A stretch of 18,476 nucleotides of DNA, taken from positions 1 to 18,476 of the forward strand of contig JAEWCE010000207.1 of assembly GCA_023390785.1 (NCBI GenBank). Reading direction: 5' to 3'. Origin of the DNA: Pseudomonadota bacterium (GTDB lineage Bacteria; Pseudomonadota; Alphaproteobacteria; Rhizobiales; Devosiaceae). The position numbers and the translations under genes are program-made. This document shows positions 1-7,302 of the stretch, in pieces. The first letter of the stretch is position 1. Each line of letters opens with the position of its first letter. The notes under the pieces are model-generated. The model saw only the letters and a list, made by a program, of their open reading frames with translations. It ran no database searches and was not told where the DNA came from.

Positions 1-1618
1 ATCGAGGTCTGCCCTCACAGAGGCGGCACCGGCGACACCGGCGCGCACCAACACCTTCATCGAGGCCGCGCGGCGCGCGGCACAGCGGCAGACGGCAGCC
101 AAGCCTGAAGCGGCATCGAACTCGCTGATCGGGCGGGCCCTCGCCCGCTTCCAACCCAGCGGTGGCGAGCCAGCCGCCGAAGCACCGGCAAAGCCCGTGG
201 CCAAAACGAAGGCCGACAAGAAGCGCCTTTTGGCAGGTGACAAGCCGGCCCGCACCGAGTTCAAGGCGGAGCCGCCGCCGATGGCGCCTGTTGCCTCGCT
301 CGAGCCCACCATTGCGGTCGATGCGCCATCGCCGAAGGCCGAGGCGCCCGAAAGCTTCCTCAGCCGGCATCGCAGGGCGATCCTGCTTGCGGCCGCCGTC
401 GTCGCGCTCGGTTTCCTCACCGCCAACTTCATTGCGCAGCGGCTCAATACGGGGACCGCGGCGCCGGCGCCCGCCCCTGCTGCCGCCGCCGACTCGACGC
501 CCGCTACTACCGGCGACATCAGCGGTACGCCGGTCGCTCCGGTGCTCGGCACCGAGGCGATCCCGCCGCGCGTCATCCCGATGACCGATTCCTCGATCAA
601 GACCGGATCGATCGACAGCACAGCGGCGCAGGGCTTCACCAAGGATGCGACGCCGGCGATGCCGAGCGCCTTCGCCGCTGCAACGCAGCTCGCCAATGCC
701 GAGCCCGCGACCACCGTTCCGGCCGTCGCGCCGCTGGAGCCAGAAACGCCAAGCCCGGTGAAGGTCGAGATGCCGCCCGAAAACGTCGGGCCGCTGGACC
801 TGCGCACGGCCGCGGCCAATGGCGACGCGCGGGCGCAGTTCGAGGTCGCCGCCATCTACACCGAAGGCCGCGCCGTGCCGCAGGACTACAAGGCGGCAGC
901 GACCTGGTACGAGCGCGCCGCGGCGCAGGGCTTTGCACCGGCGCAATATCGGCTGGGCAGCCTCTATGAAAGCGGCGACGGCGTAACGAAGGACCTCAAC
1001 ACCGCCAAGCTCTGGTACGAGCGGGCGGCGGAAGCGGGCAACCGCATGTCGATGCACAATCTCGCCGCGCTCTATGCCGGCGGCCAGCTGGGCAAGCAGC
1101 AGTTCGACTCGGCGGCCAAGTGGTTCGAGGAGGCGGCCAAGCGCGGCCTCACCGACAGCCAGTTCAACCTCGGCATGCTCTACGCCCGCGGCCTCGGCGT
1201 GCCGCAGAGCATGCCGGAATCGTACAAGTGGTTCGCTATCGCGGCACTGAGCGGCGACAAGGACGCGATCAAGGCGCGCGACGACATCGCGCGCTCGCTC
1301 GACGCCGCAACCGTGGCCAAGGTCACGACCGAGGCGAATGCGTTCAAGCCGCAGAGCATCGACCTCGCAGCCAATTTTGCGCCCATCGGCAGCTGGAGCA
1401 AGAATTTCGACCCCGGTGAGACGATCACCACGCATGACATCGTCGCCAGCGTGCAGAAGGCACTGGGCAAGCTCGGCTACGACGTCGGCACGCCGGACGG
1501 CATCGCCGGCAAGAAGACGCAGGATGCGATCAAGGCGTTCGAGGGCGCGACGGGGATGTCGCAGGTCGGCCAGATCAATCCGCGGCTGCTGGCGGTGCTG
1601 GGCAGCCAGCCGGTGTGA
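1..1618 (+). CDS. PodJ-like polar localization protein, C-terminal part (5' end outside window)
   Basis: The frame is open from the first bases of the window, so this is the 3' part of a longer gene. The first ~120 codons are Ala/Pro-rich and disordered, and contain an N-T-F-I-E-A-A-R-R-A-A-Q segment (about 50-85) that resembles a motif I know from rhizobial PodJ-like proteins. One membrane helix follows (about 371-445, ILLAAAVVALGFLTANFI), then a Pro/Ala/Thr linker. Four 36-residue SEL1 repeats (824-1255) each carry the A..WY/F..AA..G signature. A C-terminal peptidoglycan-binding_1 domain (about 1436-1558, LGYDVGTPDGIAGKKT) ends near the stop. Known family picture: PodJ organises cell poles, with a cytoplasmic coiled-coil N-terminus and a periplasmic SEL1/PG-binding C-terminus; this topology fits. 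The internal ATG at 260-280 codons before the repeats should not be taken as the true start. The alternative is a generic SEL1/PG-binding envelope protein. Confidence 0.82.
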   Translation, partial: SRSALTEAAPATPARTNTFIEAARRAAQRQTAAKPEAASNSLIGRALARFQPSGGEPAAEAPAKPVAKTKADKKRLLAGDKPARTEFKAEPPPMAPVASLEPTIAVDAPSPKAEAPESFLSRHRRAILLAAAVVALGFLTANFIAQRLNTGTAAPAPAPAAAADSTPATTGDISGTPVAPVLGTEAIPPRVIPMTDSSIKTGSIDSTAAQGFTKDATPAMPSAFAAATQLANAEPATTVPAVAPLEPETPSPVKVEMPPENVGPLDLRTAAANGDARAQFEVAAIYTEGRAVPQDYKAAATWYERAAAQGFAPAQYRLGSLYESGDGVTKDLNTAKLWYERAAEAGNRMSMHNLAALYAGGQLGKQQFDSAAKWFEEAAKRGLTDSQFNLGMLYARGLGVPQSMPESYKWFAIAALSGDKDAIKARDDIARSLDAATVAKVTTEANAFKPQSIDLAANFAPIGSWSKNFDPGETITTHDIVASVQKALGKLGYDVGTPDGIAGKKTQDAIKAFEGATGMSQVGQINPRLLAVLGSQPV

Positions 1619-1676
1619 CTTGCCCCACGTCTCATTGTCGTCGAAAGTGGCGGCGATGGTGAACGAGTGAACCATC

Positions 1677-1703
1677 AGGGGGCGCGGAAAACCGCTGCCC
1701 CTT
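1677..1703 (+). terminator. hairpin downstream of the PodJ-like gene
   Basis: Arms 1677-1687 and 1692-1703 pair over 11 bp with one bulged T (1696) and one G-T pair around an AAAA loop (1688-1691). The hairpin begins 59 nt after the stop codon and is not followed by a T run. It could be a transcript-end hairpin or a weak terminator separating the PodJ-like gene from the TSUP gene. Confidence 0.4.
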
Positions 1704-1750
1704 CCGAGTATTCGATCCCCTCGTTCGCGGGCTGAAAACGGCCTGCGGTC

Positions 1751-1756
1751 GGAAGG
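1751..1756 (+). promoter_or_regulatory. Shine-Dalgarno supporting the TTG start at 1763
   Basis: GGAAGG lies 6 nt before TTG 1763. The only nearby in-frame ATG is at 1796 and would remove the first 11 residues, MQIYLPIAELS, which I recognise as the usual beginning of this family in rhizobia. The site therefore decides the start in favour of TTG. Confidence 0.6.
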
Positions 1757-1762
1757 CCCGCC

Positions 1763-2695
1763 TTGCAGATCTATCTGCCGATCGCCGAGCTTTCGATGAA
1801 CCTCTTCTTCCTGATCGGGATAGGAGGGGCGGTCGGATTCCTGTCGGGGCTGTTCGGCGTGGGCGGCGGCTTCCTGCTGACCCCGCTGCTGATCTTTTCG
1901 GGGGTGCCCTCGCCGGTGGCGATCGCGTCGGTCACCGGGCAGGTCGCGGCGGCTTCGACCTCGGGCGCGCTCAGCTACTACCGACGCAACGCCATCGACC
2001 TGCATCTGGCGCTGTACCTGATCATGGCCAGCACCATCGGCTCGATGATCGGGGTCGGCATCTTCAGCCTGCTGCGCGCCGCCGGGCAACTCGACCTGTT
2101 CATCTCCATCGCCTATCTGGTGCTGCTCGGCTTTCTCGGCTCGCTGATGCTGACCGAGGCGGTGCGCTCGATCCTCAAACGCCGGGCCGGCGCCACGGTA
2201 CCGGACAAGCTGCCGAGCCAGCACAGCTGGATGCACCGGCTGCCGCTGCGCATCCGCTTCAAGAAATCGCGGCTCTATATCTCGGTGCTGCCGGTGCTGG
2301 GGATCGGGCTGTTCATCGGCATCGTCGGCGCGCTGCTCGGCGTCGGCGGTGGCTTCATCCTGGTGCCCGCGCTGGTCTACCTGCTGCGCGTGCCGGCCAA
2401 TGTGGTGGTCGGAACCTCGCTGCTGCAGGTGGTGGCGATGATGTGCGTGACGATGGTGCTGCAGATCCTGACCAGCCAGAGCGTCGACATCCTGCTCGCC
2501 TTCTGCCTGATGGTGGGCGGCACGGTGGGGGCGCAGTTCGGCGCGTCGGCGGGCAAGTATCTGCGCGGCGACCAGTTGCGCGCGCTGCTGGCGCTGCTTG
2601 TGCTGGCAGTCGCGATCCGCTTCGGGCTGACGCTGGTGCTGGCGCCATCCGACCCGTTCTCCACGGCGATCCTGACGGCGGGAGGCCTCGGTTGA
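1763..2695 (+). CDS. TSUP (TauE/SafE) family membrane transporter
   Basis: This 310-residue protein belongs to the TauE/SafE family of anion or organosulfur exporters in the inner membrane. The two family repeats are plain: GFLSGLFGVGGGFLLTPLL near residues 25-45, and GALLGVGGGFILVPALVYL near 185-210. Each is followed by a V..GT/TG.. segment. Several hydrophobic helices flank a polar loop around residues 135-165. The TTG start is chosen because of the GGAAGG site at 1751 and the family-typical N-terminus. The stop overlaps the start of the next gene (TTGA, 2692-2695), so the two are probably translated together. Members move sulfite, sulfoacetate, taurine-derived anions and similar compounds; the substrate here cannot be read from sequence. 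Confidence 0.9.
   Translation: MQIYLPIAELSMNLFFLIGIGGAVGFLSGLFGVGGGFLLTPLLIFSGVPSPVAIASVTGQVAAASTSGALSYYRRNAIDLHLALYLIMASTIGSMIGVGIFSLLRAAGQLDLFISIAYLVLLGFLGSLMLTEAVRSILKRRAGATVPDKLPSQHSWMHRLPLRIRFKKSRLYISVLPVLGIGLFIGIVGALLGVGGGFILVPALVYLLRVPANVVVGTSLLQVVAMMCVTMVLQILTSQSVDILLAFCLMVGGTVGAQFGASAGKYLRGDQLRALLALLVLAVAIRFGLTLVLAPSDPFSTAILTAGGLG
2681..2685 (+). promoter_or_regulatory. Shine-Dalgarno deciding the TTG start at 2692
   Basis: GGAGG sits 6 nt before TTG 2692 and lies inside the last codons of the TSUP gene. It fixes the start of the following gene directly in front of a signal peptide, although its frame stays open much further upstream. Confidence 0.65.
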
Positions 2696-3447
2696 GACGG
2701 CTGCTGCTGGCCCTGCTGCTTGTCGGCTTCGCCGCACCCGCCGGCGCCGAAAAGCTCGCCTCGACGGTGTCGAATTCGAACGTGCAGATCACGTCGAGCT
2801 TCGACGGCACGGTGCTGAGCCTGTTCGGCACGATCGAGCCCGATACGCCGGGCACGCCGCTCACCGGCCCCTACAATGTGATCGTCATCGTCACCGGACC
2901 GCTGCAGGACCGCGTGACGCGTCTCAAGACCAACAATTTCGGCATCTGGACCAACACCGACCAGGTGACGTTCAAGCAGTTCCCGTCGTTCTACAACGTG
3001 CTGGCGAGCGGCAAGCTCGACAACATCGCGACGCCCGACGTGCTTGCGGCCGAGAACGTCCTGCCGATCGCGCAGGCGCTCGCGACCTCGGCACAGGGCG
3101 AGACCGAAAAGGCCACCCGCTTCGGCACCGAACTGGTGCGGCTGATGACTCAGGAGGGCCACTTCGCGGTGCGCGAGGATGGTGTGCGCTTTCTCAGTGA
3201 CACCGCCTATGTGGCGCAGGTGACGCTGCCCAGCGACGTCGCCAACGGCCCGTTCCTCGCTCACACGCTGGTGCTCAAGGACAGGCAGGTGGTGGCCGAG
3301 CGCTCCGAGGGGTTCACCGTGCGCAAGAGCGGGTTCGAGAACTTCGTGTTCGTCGCCAGCCGCCAGCAGCCGCTGCTCTACGCCATCGTCTGCGTGATCC
3401 TGGCGCTCGGCACCGGCTGGCTCGCGGGCGTGGTGTTCCGGCGCTAG
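2692..3447 (+). CDS. TIGR02186 family membrane-anchored protein
   Basis: This 251-residue protein begins with a signal peptide (MRRLLLALLLVGFAAPAGA, cleavage after about residue 19). It continues with a periplasmic domain (NVQITSSFDGTVLSLFGTIEP near residue 30, then a V-I-V-T-GP segment) and ends with one transmembrane helix (about 229-248) and a short RR tail. I recognise it as the alphaproteobacterial TIGR02186 family, which has no assigned biochemical function. It regularly follows a TauE/SafE transporter, as here. The TTG start is chosen because it has GGAGG 6 nt upstream, opens the signal peptide, and overlaps the upstream stop (TTGA). The longer open frame from 2443 is only a shadow of the TSUP gene. 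It may be a periplasmic partner of the transporter (inference). Confidence 0.85.
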   Translation: MRRLLLALLLVGFAAPAGAEKLASTVSNSNVQITSSFDGTVLSLFGTIEPDTPGTPLTGPYNVIVIVTGPLQDRVTRLKTNNFGIWTNTDQVTFKQFPSFYNVLASGKLDNIATPDVLAAENVLPIAQALATSAQGETEKATRFGTELVRLMTQEGHFAVREDGVRFLSDTAYVAQVTLPSDVANGPFLAHTLVLKDRQVVAERSEGFTVRKSGFENFVFVASRQQPLLYAIVCVILALGTGWLAGVVFRR

Positions 3448-3462
3448 CTTCGATTTGCGCTC

Positions 3463-3497
3463 TGGCCGATCGAGCGCGAAGGGCGCTCGTTCGGCCA
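3463..3497. terminator. bidirectional terminator-like hairpin between convergent genes
   Basis: Arms 3463-3477 and 3483-3497 are inverted copies of 15 nt with a single mismatch around the 5-nt loop GAAGG. The hairpin lies in the 64-nt gap between the stops of the TIGR02186 gene (+) and the small Cys-protein gene (-). It is one of the most stable-looking structures in the window. There is no T run on either side, so termination may depend on the stem alone or on a downstream factor. Confidence 0.65.
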
Positions 3498-3511
3498 ACC
3501 GAGGTGGTGGG

Positions 3512-3787
3512 TCAGTGTCCCTTGCCCGGCACGAAGCCGCTGCACTGGCCGGAATTGTCGCAGGCGACCATGGTGTTCTTGTTCTGATTGAAGCAGCCGT
3601 AGCCCTTGCCGCCCTGGCCTTCGATGTTGATGCCGCCGACCTTGTCGCAGGCGGCCTTGATCTCGTCCTTGGAATGGGTGCCGCCAATCATGACGTGCTG
3701 GGCGAAGGCGGGCGCCGCGGACATGCCGGCGGCGAGAAACAGAGCCGCAACAACATAGCGGGTGCGGAGAGCGGAACGTGGGGTCAT
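3512..3787 (-). CDS. small secreted protein with four cysteines, function unknown
   Basis: This 91-residue protein has a clear signal peptide (basic N-terminus, hydrophobic core VVAALFLAAGMSAAPAFA, cleavage after about residue 29). The mature part of about 62 residues contains four Cys (in AACDKVGG, GYGCFNQ, VACDN and GQCSGF), enough for two disulfides in the periplasm. It is rich in Gly, Asn and Lys, unlike the Ala/Arg-rich shadow frames of this region. The ATG has a strong AGGAG site about 8 nt upstream. It lies 96 nt downstream of pdeM on the same strand, behind a hairpin, so it is probably transcribed separately. I do not recognise a named family. It ends facing the hairpin at 3463-3497. 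Confidence 0.8.
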   Translation of the reverse strand: MTPRSALRTRYVVAALFLAAGMSAAPAFAQHVMIGGTHSKDEIKAACDKVGGINIEGQGGKGYGCFNQNKNTMVACDNSGQCSGFVPGKGH

Positions 3788-3835
3788 CTTGATCTCCTCT
3801 GGTCTGGCGGAATGCCGTGTTGACAGGGAGATGCT

Positions 3836-3859
3836 GCGCCGGAGCGGATGAGCCGGCGC
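3836..3859 (-). terminator. hairpin downstream of pdeM
   Basis: A perfect 7-bp GC stem (3836-3842 with 3853-3859) with a 10-nt loop begins 25 nt after the pdeM stop on the minus strand. There is no T run. It probably ends or stabilises the helicase-pdeM transcript, separating it from the small Cys-protein gene. Confidence 0.4.
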
Positions 3860-3883
3860 TGAACATCGAGCGTCGGTTTGGGT

Positions 3884-4612
3884 TCAGACTCCGGCGACGA
3901 GCCGGCGCGGGCTCACCGGATAGACGCGGTTGCGGCCGAGCATGGTGACTTCGAGCGCGGTGTAGTCGAACAGCCCGTGAAATCCCGGGCCGAGGATGTT
4001 CATGCTGCCGGTGCCGGCGCCGTAGGCGGGCAGCAGCAGCAGCCGGCCGTCGTGCACGAAGCCGGGGCGGCGGGCGCCGCGGCCATTGGCGACGACGGGC
4101 GCGGCGGGATGGAGGTGGCCGGCGATGGTGGCGCGGCCGCTGCCGCGCCTGGGCTCGTGCACCAGGGTCAGGCCGCGATGCTCCAGCACATCGGCGCAGG
4201 TGCCGCCGAGCGCATGCGGCGCCGGATCGTGGTTGCCGCTGAGCCAGGTCCAGTGGGCGCGGCCGAGCAGCGCCATGAGGCGAAGCCGGTCGGCGTCGAG
4301 CAGCGTGCCGGTGCCGTCGTTGCGATGGAAACTGTCGCCGAGCGAGACGACGCGTTCGGCACGGGTGTGCTCGAGATCGCGCTCGAGACGCCTGAGCGTC
4401 AGCCCGGTGTCGTAGGGCGGCAGCATCTGGCCGCGGCGGGCGAAGGAGGAGAACTTCTCGAGATGCAGATCGGCGACGAGCAGCATCGATTCGGCGCGCC
4501 AGAACAGGGCGCCGGAGACCAGCGGTTCGAAGGTATGGCCGGCGAAATTGAGGAGCACGACCGGGTCCTCACTTTGCCACGCGGCGGCGGCCACCGCGCT
4601 GCCTGAGCTCAT
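3884..4612 (-). CDS. pdeM: ligase-associated DNA damage response endonuclease PdeM
   Basis: This 242-residue calcineurin-like metallophosphoesterase shows the metal ligand motifs in order: D48-L-H50 (ADLHLEK), G92-D93 (SLGDSFHRND), G126-N-H-D129 (LSGNHDP), H152 (VHEP) and G165-H-L-H168. This matches the PdeM family, which works with a dedicated ATP-dependent ligase, an exonuclease and an Lhr-like helicase in cytoplasmic DNA repair. The start ATG (CAT at 4610-4612) lies inside the end of the helicase gene, giving a 44-nt overlap in another frame and indicating coupled expression. The ligase and exonuclease are not in this window and may lie elsewhere in the genome. Confidence 0.92.
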   Translation of the reverse strand: MSSGSAVAAAAWQSEDPVVLLNFAGHTFEPLVSGALFWRAESMLLVADLHLEKFSSFARRGQMLPPYDTGLTLRRLERDLEHTRAERVVSLGDSFHRNDGTGTLLDADRLRLMALLGRAHWTWLSGNHDPAPHALGGTCADVLEHRGLTLVHEPRRGSGRATIAGHLHPAAPVVANGRGARRPGFVHDGRLLLLPAYGAGTGSMNILGPGFHGLFDYTALEVTMLGRNRVYPVSPRRLVAGV

Positions 4613-7148
4613 TGTTCCGTCCGCTCCGTTTGGGCGCTGGCGGCACCGCGGTCCGTCTGGTGGACGCCGGCGCCTGGCCCATCGCCTCGCGCATCAGTTC
4701 ATCGGCGGCATCGGCCATGACGCTCTCGCGGGCCTCGCCGAAGATCGGCGTCTTGCCGATATCGAGCAGGATCGGTACCGCGAGCGGGGAGATTCGGTCG
4801 AGAGGCTTGTGCACGATGTGATCGCGGATGCGCCGCAGCATCTGCCCGAGCCGCTCGATGTCGAGCAGGCCGCGGGCGGCGTCGCGGCGGGTCGCCTGGA
4901 TCAGGATGTGGTCGGGCTCGTGCTCGTAGAGCACGTCGTAGATGACGTCGGACGAGACGGTGACCTGCCGGCCGGTCTTCTCCTTGCCCGGATGGCGGCG
5001 CTCGATCAGCCCGGAGATGATCGCGGCGTTGCGGAAGGTGCGGCGCATCAGCTGGCTCTCGTGCAGCCACTCCTCGAGGTCGTCGCCCAGCATCTCTTCG
5101 GCGAACAGCTCGGCGAGCGACAGCCGACCGGTGCGGATCAGTCCGCCGAAATCGCCCAGCCCCCAGATGGCGAGGGCGTAGTCGGAGGCAACGAAGCCGA
5201 GCGGCCGGGCGCGGGCACGCTCGAGCCGCCGCGTCAGCAGCATGCCCAGCGTCTGGTGCGCGAGACGACCCTCGAAGGGGTAGCACACCATGTAGTTGAG
5301 GGTGCCGCGCGGGAAGGTCTCGACCAGCATCGAGTCCGGCGGCGGCAGGATGGAGGCTTCGTGCTGCAGGCGCAGCCAGTCGCTGACCTGGTCGGGCAGG
5401 CGGCGCCAATTGTCGGGATCGCTGAGGAGGCGGCGCACGCCGTCGGCGAGATAGGTCGAGAGCGGAAACTTGCCGCCCATGTAGGACGGGATTTTCGGGT
5501 CGGTGGCGTTGGAGCGCGAGACGTAGGCTTCGGTTTCGAACATGCCCTCATAAGCGACGATCTCGGAGCCGAAAACGAAGGTGTCGCCGCGCACGAGCTG
5601 ATCGATGAAATACTCTTCAAGCTCGCCGAGCACACGGCCGTAGCGGCCGATCGGACCGGTGGCCGAGCCGGTCTTGAAGCCCCTGCCCTTGACGAGCCGC
5701 ACCTTGACCATCGGGTCTTCGATGATGGTGCCGACGTTGAGACGGTACTGCTGCGCCACCTGCGGATTGGCGATGCGGAACCGACCCTCGGGCGTCTTGC
5801 GCAGCTTGGCGTAGCGCTCGTAGGCGCGCAGCGCGTAGCCGCCGGTGGCGACGAAATCGAGCACGCGCTCGAAGGTTTCCCAGCTCAGCTCGCGATAGGG
5901 CCAGGCGCGACGCACCTCCTCGTGGAACGCGACCGGGTCGAGCGGGGCAGCGCAGGCCATGCCGAGCGCGTGTTGCGCCAGCACGTCCAGACCGCCGATG
6001 CTCGGGTCCTCGCTGTCCTGCGCGCCCAGTTCCACGGCCTCGAGCGCTGCTTCGCATTCGAGCACCTCGAAGCGGTTGGAGGGCACGAAGATGGCCTTGC
6101 TCGGCTCGTCCATGCGATGGTTGGAGCGACCGATGCGCTGCAGCATGCGGCTCGCGCCCTTGGGGGCGCCGACCTGCACGACGAGGTCGACATCACCCCA
6201 ATCGATGCCGAGGTCGAGTGTCGAGGTGCAGACCACCGCCTGCAGCCTGCCGGCGACCATGGCGCTTTCGACCTTGCGCCGCTGCTCGACGGCGAGCGAG
6301 CCGTGATGCAACGCAATGGCGAGGCCGTCGTCGTTGATGGCCCAGAGGTTCTGGAACAGCATCTCAGCCTGCGATCGGGTGTTGACGAAGAGCAGCGTGG
6401 TGCGGTGCTGCTTGATGATCTCATAGAGCTCGGGCACGGCGTAGAGCGTGGAATGGCCAGCCCAGGGCACGTGCTGGCCGGAGGCGAGAATGGAGAGATC
6501 GGGCCGGGCGCCGCCGGCGCCGAACAACAGATCCGTCTCGGTGCCGGGAAGCGGCGCGGCGATCCAGTCGCGCAGGAGATCGGGGCGGGCGACGGTGGCG
6601 GACAATGCGGTGATGCGCAATCGCGGCGCGTAGGTGGCGATGCGGGCGATATCGAGCGACAGCAATTCGCCGCGCTTGTTGGTGACCATCGAGTGCAGCT
6701 CGTCGAGGACAATGCGACGCAGCCCCGAAAAGAAGCGGGCACTGTCCTCGTGGCTGAGCAGCAGCGCCAGTTGCTCGGGCGTGGTCAGCAGCACGTTGGG
6801 CGGGTCGCGCCGTTGCCGGGTGCGGCGCGACGCCGGCGTGTCGCCGGTGCGGGTTTCGACGGTCACCGGCAGATGCATCTCGTCGATCGGCGTGCCGAGG
6901 TTGCGGGCGACGTCGACGGCCAGCGCCTTGAGCGGCGATATATAGAGTGTGTGCAAGCCCTGGCGCGGAGCATGGGCCAGGTCGTTGAGCGTGGGCAGGA
7001 ACCCCGCCAGCGTCTTGCCGGCGCCGGTCGGCGCGATCAGCAGCGCGGAGGCGTCGCGGTCCCAGCTCGCGAGGACGTCGAGCTGATGCCGGCGCGGCGA
7101 CCAGCCCTTGGCGGCGAACCAGCCGGCGATGGTGGGATGCAGGGACAC
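4569..7148 (-). CDS. ligase-associated DNA damage response DEXH-box helicase (Lhr-like)
   Basis: This 859-residue superfamily 2 helicase carries Walker A APTGAGKT (39-46), TTPEQ (122-126), DELHS (149-153), SAT (183-185), STLDLGID (309-316) and motif VI QRIGRSNHR (337-345). These are followed by a long Lhr-type C-terminal region and a basic tail. Length and the next-door pdeM match the ligase-associated helicase family (TIGR04121 type), rather than full-length Lhr, which is much longer. It presumably unwinds damaged DNA in the cytoplasm. The start is GTG at 7148 (CAC on the + strand), giving MSLHPTIAGWF, a typical family N-terminus; the ribosome site is weak. An ATG at 7173 is in another frame. 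The gene is first of the helicase-pdeM operon. Confidence 0.92.
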   Translation of the reverse strand: MSLHPTIAGWFAAKGWSPRRHQLDVLASWDRDASALLIAPTGAGKTLAGFLPTLNDLAHAPRQGLHTLYISPLKALAVDVARNLGTPIDEMHLPVTVETRTGDTPASRRTRQRRDPPNVLLTTPEQLALLLSHEDSARFFSGLRRIVLDELHSMVTNKRGELLSLDIARIATYAPRLRITALSATVARPDLLRDWIAAPLPGTETDLLFGAGGARPDLSILASGQHVPWAGHSTLYAVPELYEIIKQHRTTLLFVNTRSQAEMLFQNLWAINDDGLAIALHHGSLAVEQRRKVESAMVAGRLQAVVCTSTLDLGIDWGDVDLVVQVGAPKGASRMLQRIGRSNHRMDEPSKAIFVPSNRFEVLECEAALEAVELGAQDSEDPSIGGLDVLAQHALGMACAAPLDPVAFHEEVRRAWPYRELSWETFERVLDFVATGGYALRAYERYAKLRKTPEGRFRIANPQVAQQYRLNVGTIIEDPMVKVRLVKGRGFKTGSATGPIGRYGRVLGELEEYFIDQLVRGDTFVFGSEIVAYEGMFETEAYVSRSNATDPKIPSYMGGKFPLSTYLADGVRRLLSDPDNWRRLPDQVSDWLRLQHEASILPPPDSMLVETFPRGTLNYMVCYPFEGRLAHQTLGMLLTRRLERARARPLGFVASDYALAIWGLGDFGGLIRTGRLSLAELFAEEMLGDDLEEWLHESQLMRRTFRNAAIISGLIERRHPGKEKTGRQVTVSSDVIYDVLYEHEPDHILIQATRRDAARGLLDIERLGQMLRRIRDHIVHKPLDRISPLAVPILLDIGKTPIFGEARESVMADAADELMREAMGQAPASTRRTAVPPAPKRSGRNNELRQRGGRRRVAK

Positions 7149-7203
7149 GCGGGGGCACTCGGTGGAACGTCAAAGATAGTGCGTGGCGGGTGGAAAGACA
7201 AAA

Positions 7204-7291
7204 TGGAGGGGCGATCGCGCCGGTGGGTGGGCCGCCCCCTCCACCACGCTGCGCGCGGCTCCCCTCCCCCGACGTCGTCGCAGGAGAGGAG
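7204..7291. repeat. REP-like palindromic intergenic patch
   Basis: The 154-nt gap between the helicase start and the TIM-barrel stop holds two inverted repeats in a row. The first pairs 7204-7213 with 7233-7243 (TGGAGGGGCG type, one bulge). The second pairs 7259-7267 with 7283-7291 (8 of 9). A CCACGCTGCGCG core lies between them. Runs such as CCCCCTCCACC and CTCCCCTCCCCC are typical of dispersed intergenic palindromic elements in alphaproteobacteria (recalled, not searched). A single copy cannot prove repetition. Confidence 0.35.
7259..7291 (-). terminator. hairpin downstream of the TIM-barrel gene
   Basis: Arms 7259-7267 and 7283-7291 pair at 8 of 9 positions around a 15-nt loop that itself contains the palindrome CGACGTCG. 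The hairpin starts 11 nt past the TIM-barrel stop on the minus strand. There is no T tract, so it may act as a transcript-end stabiliser as much as a terminator. Confidence 0.4.
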
Positions 7292-7302
7292 TGCGCTGAC
7301 TG

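Noticed and set aside
1727..1761. GCGGGC...GCCCGC inverted repeat around the TSUP ribosome site
   Set aside because: Only 6 bp with a loop of more than 20 nt in GC-rich DNA; expected by chance.
2377..3687. 436-codon open frame on the - strand across the TSUP/TIGR02186 genes and the small Cys protein
   Set aside because: It crosses two real genes and a hairpin, is low in hydrophobic content and shows no family.
3820..3825. TTGACA on the + strand as a -35 box
   Set aside because: No -10-like sequence 16-18 nt downstream, and no + strand gene follows.
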